From positions 1 to 5,800 of the forward strand of contig CANROY010000057.1 in assembly GCA_947632355.1 (NCBI GenBank): a DNA stretch of 5,800 nucleotides. The letters are read 5' to 3'. Source of the DNA: an uncultured Bacilli bacterium. Its GTDB lineage: Bacteria; Bacillota_I; Bacilli_A; RF39; UBA660. A model generated the notes under the pieces. The model worked only from the letters and a program-made list of their open reading frames with translations. It did no database searches and was not told the origin of the DNA. This document shows, piece after piece, positions 1 to 5,481 of the stretch. The position numbers were made by a program, and so were the translations under genes. Position 1 is the first letter of the stretch, and every line of letters begins with the position of its first letter.

Positions 1-2
1 GT

Positions 3-28
3 GATTATTTTAACAAATTAAAATAATC
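3..28. repeat. AT-rich perfect inverted repeat, 11-bp arms
   Basis: GATTATTTTAA at 3-13 is exactly complementary to TTAAAATAATC at 18-28, leaving a 4-base spacer (CAAA). The arms are almost pure A/T, so as RNA this would be a weak hairpin. No T tract follows on either strand inside the window. It could be a remnant of the upstream gene's terminator or a protein-binding palindrome. The pairing is seen directly; the function is unknown. Confidence 0.5.
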
Positions 29-35
29 TATCGTT

Positions 36-72
36 GGTTTGTCGTGACTCTGTCACTTTTGTTTGACAAACC
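36..72. repeat. Nested inverted repeat in the lepA leader
   Basis: The outer arms GGTTTGTC (36-43) and GACAAACC (65-72) are perfect complements. Directly inside, GTGAC (44-48) pairs with GTCAC (52-56) around a 3-base loop, leaving the T-rich stretch 57-64 as a one-sided bulge. Read alone, the inner hairpin followed by TTTTGTTT resembles a short, weak intrinsic terminator, possibly for a gene upstream of the window. The right outer arm overlaps the candidate -35 box at 63-68, so it could instead be an operator. The structure is seen; the role is inference. Confidence 0.5.
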
Positions 73-90
73 TACACGAATTTTTATAGA
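63..90 (+). promoter_or_regulatory. Candidate sigma-A-type promoter upstream of lepA (distal)
   Basis: A perfect -35 box TTGACA lies at 63-68 and a -10-like TATAGA (4 of 6 consensus) at 85-90, 16 bases apart. Transcription would start near 97, giving lepA a leader of about 54 bases. The -35 box lies within the right arm of the inverted repeat at 36-72. A second candidate lies closer to the gene. Confidence 0.45.
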
Positions 91-105
91 AAATCAACTA
101 TTCGC

Positions 106-134
106 TTTCCTTTTTCAAAAAAAATCAGTATAAT
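106..134 (+). promoter_or_regulatory. Candidate lepA-proximal promoter with consensus -10
   Basis: TATAAT at 129-134 is a perfect -10 hexamer. The best-spaced -35 (TTTCCT, 106-111, 17-base spacer) is poor, matching 3 of 6. The predicted start near 141 would give a leader of only about 10 bases before the ATG at 151, just retaining the GTGAT ribosome-binding element. In such AT-rich DNA a chance TATAAT is plausible, so this is moderate evidence only. Confidence 0.4.
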
Positions 135-141
135 AAGAGCA

Positions 142-146
142 GTGAT
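142..146 (+). promoter_or_regulatory. Ribosome-binding element that decides the lepA start
   Basis: GTGAT can pair with the GATCACCTCC region at the 16S rRNA 3' end and ends 4 bases before ATG 151. The GTG at 142 opens the longest reading frame but is better explained as part of this element than as a start codon. The same geometry recurs at 4818-4824, where AGGTGAT also ends 4 bases before its start. Confidence 0.5.
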
Positions 147-150
147 AATT

Positions 151-1947
151 ATGAAACAAGAACATATACGTAATTTTTCAATCATTGCTCATATTGACCA
201 TGGAAAAAGTACACTTGCAGATCGTATGCTTGAAATAACCCATGCAGTTGATAAAAGAGAAATGGTAGAACAAGTTTTAGATAGTATGGATTTAGAAAGA
301 GAACGTGGTATTACTATAAAACTAAATGCCGTACGTTTAAATTACAAATACCAAGGAGAAGAGTATATTTTAAATCTTATTGATACGCCAGGGCATGTCG
401 ATTTTTCTTATGAAGTTTCTAGAAGTCTTGCTGCTTGTGAAGGAGCTATTTTGGTTGTGGATGCTGCTCAAGGAATAGAAGCCCAAACGCTTGCTAATCT
501 CTATCTTGCTATGCAAAACGATTTAACCATTATTCCGGTGATTAACAAAATTGATTTACCGAATGCGAATGTCGCAAAAGTAAAAGAAGAGTTAAAAAAA
601 GTATTAGGATTCCAAGAAGAAGAGATTTTACTTTGTAGTGGAAAAACCGGCGTTGGTGTAGAAGAATTACTAAATGCGGTGATAGAACGTATTGAGCCTC
701 CTAAAAACAACGTACAAAAACCATTAAGAGCCTTAATCTTTGATTCTTACTTTGATCCTTATAAGGGAGTAGTTGCTTTAATTAAGGTTGTCGATGGTGC
801 AATTCACTTAAAAGATACCATTAAGATGATGGCCAGTGGTCGTGTATTTGAAATTACAGAACTCGGTGTTCATACTCCAAAAGAAAAAAAGTTAGAGTGT
901 CTTGAAAGTGGAGAAGTTGGGTATATTGCTGCTAGTATAAAAGATATTACAAGTGTGGAAGTTGGAGATACCATTACCCTAGAAGATAGTAGTAGTACGG
1001 AACCTTTAGAAGGCTATAAAAAAATGAAACCTATGGTGTATTCTGGAATATTTCCGGTGGAACCCAATAAATATGAAAGTTTAAAAGAAGCGATAGAAAA
1101 ACTAAAACTAAACGATGCAGCGTTAACCTTTGAGCCTGAAAACAGTGATGCTTTAGGATTTGGTTTCCGTATGGGATTCTTAGGTTTACTACATATGGAT
1201 ATCATTATGACCCGTTTGGAACGAGAATTTAATTTAGATATTATTGCGACAAGTCCTAGTGTTATTTATAAAGTGTATAAAACGAATGGGGTAGTTTTAG
1301 AAATCGATTCTCCAAATAAAATGCCCGATAGTACGTATATTTCTAAAATTGAAGAACCTTATATTTTTACGAATATTATTGTTCCAAGTGATTATATTGG
1401 ACCGATTATGGAACTTTGTCAAAATAAAAGAGGAATTTATAAATCATTAGAATACATTGATGATGCAAGAGTGAATATTCACTATGAGATTCCGTTATCG
1501 GAGATTGTCTATGATTTCTTTGATAAGTTAAAAAGTATGACCAAAGGCTATGCCTCTTTCGATTATGAGTTATGTGGATATAAAGAAAGCAAACTAGTCA
1601 AAATGAATATCTTACTAAATGGGGATGTCATTGATGCTTTATCGATTATTGTCCATAAAGATTTTGCTTACCAAAGAGGAAAACAAATCGTTGAAAAGTT
1701 AAGAAAAATTATTCCCCGCCAAATGTTTCAAGTTCCTATTCAAGCAAGTGTTGGTTCGAAAGTTATTGCTCGTGAAAACATCAGTGCGATGAAAAAAAAT
1801 GTTCTTGCTAAATGTTATGGAGGAGATATTTCTCGTAAGAGAAAACTGTTAGAAAAGCAAAAAGAAGGAAAAAAGAAAATGAAAATGCTTGGTAGTGTTG
1901 AAGTACCAAAAGAAGCCTTCTTAGAAATATTAAAAGAAGAAAGTTAG
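151..1947 (+). CDS. lepA: Elongation factor 4 (LepA), ribosome-associated translational GTPase
   Basis: EF4 is a cytoplasmic GTPase that binds ribosomes, can back-translocate stalled complexes in vitro, and has been linked to 30S biogenesis and stress growth. From ATG 151 the protein has 598 residues, the normal size (E. coli about 599). The G domain shows the P-loop AHIDHGKST (13-21), the switch I motif RERGITIK (50-57), DTPGH (78-82, with the catalytic-type His82), NKID (132-135) and an SGK G5 motif (163-165, more often SAK). EF-G-like domains II, III and V follow. The EF4-specific C-terminal domain is recognisable by GGDISRKRKLL (557-567) and the lysine-rich stretch after it. This domain separates LepA from EF-G and BipA. 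A start at GTG 142 would add three residues but overlaps the ribosome-binding element. It is the first gene of a tight five-gene group; the next gene starts 9 bases after its TAG stop. Confidence 0.98.
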   Translation: MKQEHIRNFSIIAHIDHGKSTLADRMLEITHAVDKREMVEQVLDSMDLERERGITIKLNAVRLNYKYQGEEYILNLIDTPGHVDFSYEVSRSLAACEGAILVVDAAQGIEAQTLANLYLAMQNDLTIIPVINKIDLPNANVAKVKEELKKVLGFQEEEILLCSGKTGVGVEELLNAVIERIEPPKNNVQKPLRALIFDSYFDPYKGVVALIKVVDGAIHLKDTIKMMASGRVFEITELGVHTPKEKKLECLESGEVGYIAASIKDITSVEVGDTITLEDSSSTEPLEGYKKMKPMVYSGIFPVEPNKYESLKEAIEKLKLNDAALTFEPENSDALGFGFRMGFLGLLHMDIIMTRLEREFNLDIIATSPSVIYKVYKTNGVVLEIDSPNKMPDSTYISKIEEPYIFTNIIVPSDYIGPIMELCQNKRGIYKSLEYIDDARVNIHYEIPLSEIVYDFFDKLKSMTKGYASFDYELCGYKESKLVKMNILLNGDVIDALSIIVHKDFAYQRGKQIVEKLRKIIPRQMFQVPIQASVGSKVIARENISAMKKNVLAKCYGGDISRKRKLLEKQKEGKKKMKMLGSVEVPKEAFLEILKEES

Positions 1948-1951
1948 GTGA
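1946..1951 (+). promoter_or_regulatory. AGGTGA ribosome-binding site deciding the start at 1957
   Basis: AGGTGA overlaps the lepA stop codon (TAG 1945-1947) and ends 5 bases before ATG 1957. The in-frame GTG at 1948 lies inside this element, so it is unlikely to be the start codon. Confidence 0.7.
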
Positions 1952-1956
1952 GGAAT

Positions 1957-3048
1957 ATGTCAAGAAAATCTTTACCAAAAGAGGAGTATGCAAACTATAT
2001 CGACCAAATAGATGCAATGATTTTAAAAGGCTATTATAAGTATCAAATTGCACAGCAATTAAACATATCTGATAGAGATGTGAATAAAATTATAAATGGT
2101 TTAAATGATGAAACTTCTACTTATTATAATAGAGAGCGTTATCAAAGATTATTAGAAAAAATAAAAGAAAATTACATTAAAGCTCATGTAAAAAATAAAA
2201 GTTTTGGACATCCAAATTTAAGTGCTAACAAGCTTGCCACTATAAAGTTACTTTTAAATGATGAATGTGATTTAAATATGGCTGCTATGATAAGAAAAAA
2301 ATCCATCCCTTTTTTACTTTTAGAACTTAGCACGGTTTTATTTGAAGATTACTATGAAGGAATACAACAATTTTTAAAACCTTATGGTTTTGCTAAAGAG
2401 GATAATCAAATACCTATTAAGAAGAGATTTAATGAGTATCCTCAAAATACAAAACAAGAGTTTTTACTACTTGCTTTAACGTATCGTGTATCTTTTAAAT
2501 CGATGGCGAAACTTTTAAATACTACAGTTATTGATATAACATCTGGTTTTATTTCTTGTACGGATATTCATGAAAATACTTTAGATGGATTATTTATAGA
2601 AACTTTAAATGAAAGTAGTGAAGAACAAGAGCAAAGTTATCAAAAAGCCAAACAATACTTACATAAAAGAAATGCTTATATTCAGAAATTAAATCAATAT
2701 GTTAAAGAAAAAAATGAAGAAAAAGTAAGTGTATTTAAAGAAAAGATTCAAGAACTTCACCATGAAATTGATGATTACAATTTACAAGAAACGCTTAAGA
2801 AAGATTTTCATATGTATACAGAGGAAGATAAAAATATTATAGTTCGCTCGATACTTAAATATTATATAAGTTCGGTTGAAAGTGAAAATGTATTCAAAAT
2901 AGATCATACGATAATTGAAGTAGACATGCAAAACTTAGCACAAAAGGATGAAGTGTTTGCAAAAAGATATGCCATTTATAAAGATTATTATCAACAAAAA
3001 TCAAATTTTATTGTAAGAAACTTACCAAGTGAAGGGAAGTCTAGATAA
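1957..3048 (+). CDS. Unrecognised protein with helix-turn-helix-like segment and coiled coil
   Basis: This 363-residue soluble protein matches no family I can name. Residues 26-47 (YKYQIAQQLNISDRDVNKII at 28-46 or so) have the pattern of a helix-turn-helix: an IAQQL first helix, a turn at Asn36-Ser38 and a second helix ending KII. A second, weaker helix-turn-helix-like segment lies at about 167-196 (FKSMAKLLNTTVIDI). Residues about 221-275 are rich in Glu, Lys and Gln with heptad-like spacing and probably form a coiled coil. There is no signal peptide or membrane segment. DNA or RNA binding is an inference from these helices. The start at ATG 1957 is favoured over GTG 1948 because AGGTGA (1946-1951) sits just upstream. 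It lies between lepA and hemW, where Firmicutes often have neither gene, and its stop is one base from the next start, implying coupled translation. It does not look like HrcA, a regulator often found near hemW. Confidence 0.85.
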   Translation: MSRKSLPKEEYANYIDQIDAMILKGYYKYQIAQQLNISDRDVNKIINGLNDETSTYYNRERYQRLLEKIKENYIKAHVKNKSFGHPNLSANKLATIKLLLNDECDLNMAAMIRKKSIPFLLLELSTVLFEDYYEGIQQFLKPYGFAKEDNQIPIKKRFNEYPQNTKQEFLLLALTYRVSFKSMAKLLNTTVIDITSGFISCTDIHENTLDGLFIETLNESSEEQEQSYQKAKQYLHKRNAYIQKLNQYVKEKNEEKVSVFKEKIQELHHEIDDYNLQETLKKDFHMYTEEDKNIIVRSILKYYISSVESENVFKIDHTIIEVDMQNLAQKDEVFAKRYAIYKDYYQQKSNFIVRNLPSEGKSR

Positions 3049-3049
3049 T

Positions 3050-3235
3050 ATGTTAAGTGAAGAAGAATTAAAAAATTTAAAAGAACTTGCGAAAAATGCC
3101 AAAACGGTAGAAGAAGCCTATGCGATTATGTTTGAATTGTTAGAAAATGATGTGCCGGATAAAGATATAGCAGAAATTGTCAATGAAATTCATCTTCCAA
3201 AAGAAGAACTCGATTCTATGGAACTAAAAAGATAG
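3050..3235 (+). CDS. Small acidic helical protein of unknown function
   Basis: This 61-residue protein has about 17 Asp/Glu against 8 Lys/Arg, no cysteine, and no signal or membrane segment. It is probably mostly helical: SEEELKNLKELAKNAKT, then a helix about VEEAYAIMFELLEND, then about KDIAEIVNEI. I do not recognise a family. ATG 3050 is one base after the TAA stop (3046-3048) of the upstream gene, with a purine-rich AAGGGAAG at 3032-3039. This suggests translational coupling. GTG 3029 is an alternative start adding seven residues that overlap the upstream gene; the ATG is preferred for its position. The coupling suggests it may work with the helix-turn-helix-like protein, for example as a binding partner, but nothing in the sequence proves this. 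hemW starts 7 bases after its TAG. Confidence 0.75.
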   Translation: MLSEEELKNLKELAKNAKTVEEAYAIMFELLENDVPDKDIAEIVNEIHLPKEELDSMELKR

Positions 3236-3242
3236 GTGTAAA

Positions 3243-4331
3243 ATGTCTAGTTGTAGTAGTGTTTATATCCATATTCCTTTTTGTAAAACGATTTGTTCCT
3301 ATTGTGATTTTTGTAAAGTGTTTTATAATGAAACTTGGGTTACAAAATACTTAGATGCTCTTTTAGAAGAAATAAAAGATTTTTATCAAGGTGAGCAAAT
3401 TAAGACACTTTATATTGGTGGTGGTACTCCATCTAGTTTAACAATGAAACAATTAAATCGTTTGTTTGAAGTGTTGTCTATTTTAAAAACCGATGCTTTA
3501 GAAGAATTTACGTTTGAATGTAATGTAAACGATATTACGGAAGAACTCTTAGAATGTTTAAAAAAGAATAGAGTGAATCGTTTAAGTATTGGAGTTGAAT
3601 CTTTTGTAAAAGAAAAACTACACTATATGGGTAGAAATCATACCTTTGAAGAAGTAGAAGAAAAAGTGAAGTTAGTAAAAAAATATTTTGCGAACTTTAA
3701 TATCGACTATATCTATGGTTTTTCTTGTGACACGAAAAAGAGTGTCAAGCAGGAATTAAAACAAATTTTATCTTTAAAACCTGCTCATATTAGTACGTAT
3801 AGTTTATTAGTAGAAGAAAGTACGTTACTAAAACTAAATGGGTATGAACGATTGGGGGACGAAGAAGACGCTATCCTTTATGAAACCATTAAGAGTGTGC
3901 TAAAAAAGCACGGGTATTTACATTATGAAGTTAGTAATTTTGCATTAAAAGGGTATGAGTCAAAACACAACTTAGTTTATTGGCAAAACAAAGAATACTA
4001 TGGTTTTGGCTTGTCGGCTTCTGGTTATTTAGACCAAGTAAGATACACAAATACGCATTCTTTAACGAAGTATTTAAAAGGAGATTTAGGAGGAGAAAAA
4101 GAACTTTTAACTGCACATGATATTATGGATAATCATGTCATGTTAGGTTTACGTTTAACAAATGGATTTAATATCGAAGAATTTGAAAAACGTTATCATG
4201 TGAAGTTAGAAAACGTTTATCCAATTAAACCTTTATTAAAAAATGGTGATTTAATACTAAAAAAAGGCAATATTTTTATAAATCCGGACAAACTATATAT
4301 TATGAATGAGATTTTACTAAAAATGATATAG
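3243..4331 (+). CDS. hemW: HemW-family radical SAM protein (HemN-like haem chaperone)
   Basis: HemW proteins are radical SAM family members related to coproporphyrinogen III dehydrogenase HemN but act in haem binding and delivery; older annotations call them HemN or oxygen-independent coproporphyrinogen oxidase. The 362-residue product has the CxxxCxxC iron-sulfur motif at Cys14, Cys18 and Cys21 within IHIPFCKTICSYCDF, plus a nearby Cys24. Other family signatures follow: GGGTPS (59-64), RLSIGVES (112-119, usually with Gln at the Glu position), HYEVSNFA (227-234) and HNLVYW (242-247). The next block reads GFGLSASG (254-261) where most relatives have a GxGxGAHS-like sequence. The YCDF context and total length favour HemW over the longer HemN. 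AGGTG at 3234-3238 precedes ATG 3243 and overlaps the upstream stop. No other haem gene is in the window, so its substrate in this organism is unknown. Confidence 0.93.
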   Translation: MSSCSSVYIHIPFCKTICSYCDFCKVFYNETWVTKYLDALLEEIKDFYQGEQIKTLYIGGGTPSSLTMKQLNRLFEVLSILKTDALEEFTFECNVNDITEELLECLKKNRVNRLSIGVESFVKEKLHYMGRNHTFEEVEEKVKLVKKYFANFNIDYIYGFSCDTKKSVKQELKQILSLKPAHISTYSLLVEESTLLKLNGYERLGDEEDAILYETIKSVLKKHGYLHYEVSNFALKGYESKHNLVYWQNKEYYGFGLSASGYLDQVRYTNTHSLTKYLKGDLGGEKELLTAHDIMDNHVMLGLRLTNGFNIEEFEKRYHVKLENVYPIKPLLKNGDLILKKGNIFINPDKLYIMNEILLKMI

Positions 4332-4341
4332 AGGTGTCCTA

Positions 4342-4797
4342 ATGAAAAAATATGTCTTTTTTCTTTTCCTTCTTTGTTTTCCTATGTTTGTTTTTGCCAA
4401 AGATTTAAAACTCAATGATTTAACAATTGAAAACGGAGAACTTTCTCCAACATTTGAGCCTCTTAATACTTCCTATACGGTGGTATTAGATAGTGAAGTC
4501 GAAAGGATTGCTTTTGTCTACGAAGTTGATAATGACGTAGAAGTAAGTATTGAGAATAACGAAGATTTACAAAATAATTCCATAGTTCTTTTACATATCA
4601 AAAATGCAAAAGAACAATCTACTTATACCTTTCAAGTTTTAAAAGAGGAGGAAGAACTAACACCAACCTTTAAAGAAGAAAAAGAAGAAACTCTTACCAA
4701 TTCGTTTATGATGCAGTATAAAACCATTGTCATTCCTATTTTTTGTCTTATTTTTATATTCATCTCCTACAAAGTTGTCTTTTATCATAAAAAGTAG
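4342..4797 (+). CDS. Secreted cadherin-like beta-sandwich protein with C-terminal membrane anchor
   Basis: This 151-residue protein begins with a signal peptide (MKKYVFFLFLLCFPMFVFA, 1-19), with likely cleavage after Ala19. Residues about 22-99 match the bacterial cadherin-like beta-sandwich domain (Pfam PF12733 type) with its L-L-ENGELSPTFEP-NTSYTVVL signature at 24-49. A charged Glu/Lys-rich linker (about 101-117) leads to one hydrophobic segment at about 128-147 followed by HKK, so the domain should sit outside the cell with the tail inside. These domains occur in surface proteins of Gram-positive bacteria; their ligands are mostly unknown. Cys12 lies in the signal core but lacks a proper lipobox. 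GAGGTG (4331-4336) precedes ATG 4342, 10 bases after the hemW stop, so it is probably the last gene of the lepA operon. A hairpin with a T tract starts at the base after its stop. Confidence 0.88.
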   Translation: MKKYVFFLFLLCFPMFVFAKDLKLNDLTIENGELSPTFEPLNTSYTVVLDSEVERIAFVYEVDNDVEVSIENNEDLQNNSIVLLHIKNAKEQSTYTFQVLKEEEELTPTFKEEKEETLTNSFMMQYKTIVIPIFCLIFIFISYKVVFYHKK

Positions 4798-4830
4798 ATC
4801 ATCTAATATATTCTATTAGGTGATTTTTTT
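4798..4830 (+). terminator. Intrinsic terminator-like hairpin that contains the next gene's ribosome-binding site
   Basis: The left arm 4798-4808 (ATCATCTAATA) pairs over 11 bases with the right arm 4814-4824 (TATTAGGTGAT), with one G-U pair and a 5-base loop. T 4824-4830 forms a 7-T run. The stem is AT-rich, so termination may be partial. The right arm includes AGGTGAT (4818-4824), the ribosome-binding site for the TTG start at 4829-4831. The left arm begins right after the TAG at 4795-4797, so a ribosome finishing the upstream gene would cover it and open the hairpin. The pairing is seen; dual terminator and translational control is inferred. Confidence 0.75.
4818..4824 (+). promoter_or_regulatory. 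AGGTGAT ribosome-binding site deciding a TTG start at 4829
   Basis: AGGTGAT is a 7-base match to the anti-Shine-Dalgarno complement and ends 4 bases before TTG 4829. The in-frame GTG at 4820 lies inside this element and cannot easily serve as the start. The TTG start gives a protein beginning MKLIAHRG, which fits the usual N-terminus of this family. Confidence 0.75.
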
Positions 4831-5434
4831 GAAATTGATTGCCCATAGAGGTTTAAGAACGAGTAATATAAAAGAAAATACAATAGAAGCTTTTCAAAAT
4901 GCGATTCAAAATGAAAAAGTAGCAGGTTTTGAGTTTGACATACGAAGGACCAAAGATAACCATTTTGTCATTCACCATAATGCTTTTGTGGAAAGCACTT
5001 TAATTTGTAAAGAAAATTATAAAGAGTTAAAGAAAAATTATCCTCTTCCTTTGCTTTCTGAAGCTCTTAATCTTGAAACCGATAAACTAATGCTAGTCGA
5101 AATAAAAGATACGGATATTTCCTATGAAAGACTAATGAAAATTTTAAACGCATTTACCAATAAAAATATTTATGTAATGAGTTTTCATAATAAAGTCATT
5201 GCTAAATTAAAAGAGTTAGGATGTAAACAAAAATTAGGTATTTTAAATTATGTACTCAATAGTGAAGAAAACTATCCATATGATTTTATTTGTCTTTTAA
5301 ATAACTTTGCTAGCAAAAGTTTAGTAGAAGAATATCAAAAAAGAGGAATAGAAGTCTTTTTATATGGTGTTTTAAATGAAAAGAAAGATTTAAAAATCGA
5401 GAATGCTTACTATATCGTTGATCATATTGACTAG
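4829..5434 (+). CDS. Glycerophosphodiester phosphodiesterase family protein (compact, variant motif)
   Basis: Family members hydrolyse glycerophosphodiesters, such as deacylated phospholipids, to sn-glycerol 3-phosphate and an alcohol, using a TIM barrel with a divalent metal. From TTG 4829 the protein has 201 residues, shorter than the typical 240-250, with no signal peptide, so it is probably cytoplasmic. It opens with KLIAHRG (His6-Arg7-Gly8), then ENT (16-18), the metal-ligand pair E35-x-D37 in FEFDIRRTKD, and E91 in VEIK. The block VIHHNAF (47-53) replaces the usual HD motif; His50 is kept but the following Asp is Asn51. This may alter activity or substrate. The C-terminal part (GIEVFLYGVLNE, VDHID) is a reduced version of the usual end. 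Its ribosome-binding site is buried in the hairpin at 4798-4824, and no clear promoter of its own was found, so expression probably depends on read-through from the lepA operon. GTG 4820 is the alternative start. Confidence 0.88.
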   Translation: MKLIAHRGLRTSNIKENTIEAFQNAIQNEKVAGFEFDIRRTKDNHFVIHHNAFVESTLICKENYKELKKNYPLPLLSEALNLETDKLMLVEIKDTDISYERLMKILNAFTNKNIYVMSFHNKVIAKLKELGCKQKLGILNYVLNSEENYPYDFICLLNNFASKSLVEEYQKRGIEVFLYGVLNEKKDLKIENAYYIVDHID

Positions 5435-5455
5435 ACTTTTGAAATGTTTTATAAT
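5427..5455 (+). promoter_or_regulatory. Near-consensus sigma-A-type promoter for the repeat-protein gene
   Basis: TTGACT (5427-5432, 5 of 6 consensus) and TATAAT (5450-5455, perfect) are 17 bases apart, the optimal spacing. Transcription should start near 5462, giving a leader of about 20 bases. The -35 box overlaps the last codons and stop of the upstream gene. This is the best promoter match in the window and suggests the downstream gene is transcribed separately and well. Confidence 0.8.
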
Positions 5456-5460
5456 AAGAC

Positions 5461-5481
5461 TCACTTTAAAGGTGGTTTTTT
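5461..5481 (+). other. Short leader of the repeat gene: weak hairpin, Shine-Dalgarno and T6
   Basis: AAAGGTGG (5468-5475) is a good ribosome-binding site 6 bases before ATG 5482. Bases 5461-5465 can pair with 5471-5475 (three Watson-Crick and two G-U pairs), followed by T 5476-5481. The stem is marginal and may be chance. If real, it could weakly stop transcripts coming from the upstream gene. The ribosome-binding site is well supported; the hairpin is doubtful. Confidence 0.35.

Noticed and set aside
1..150. Riboswitch or T-box leader before lepA
   Set aside because: The leader is too short and simple; apart from the two inverted repeats no conserved riboswitch or T-box sequence was seen.
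1808..2053. Minus-strand open frame of 81 codons across the lepA end
   Set aside because: It lies opposite lepA and the next gene, reads as low-complexity Phe/Leu/Ser from antisense AT-rich coding DNA, and has no supporting ribosome-binding site or family resemblance. The other minus-strand frames (501-710, 1014-1205, 3931-4116) are dismissed for the same reason.
1957..3048. Identity as HrcA, a heat-shock repressor often near hemW
   Set aside because: Length is similar, but the helix-turn-helix-like segment and the coiled-coil C-terminal half do not resemble HrcA, and no CIRCE-type repeat (TTAGCACTC-N9-GAGTGCTAA) is in the window.
3728..3747. Hairpin TGACAC/GTGTCA inside hemW
   Set aside because: It is a 6-bp stem in the middle of a conserved coding region with no T tract after it; likely chance.
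4727..4760. Promoter for the phosphodiesterase gene (TTGTCA 4727-4732, TATATT 4755-4760)
   Set aside because: The 22-base spacing is too long for a sigma-A promoter, and the region is the AT-rich membrane-segment coding sequence of the upstream gene.
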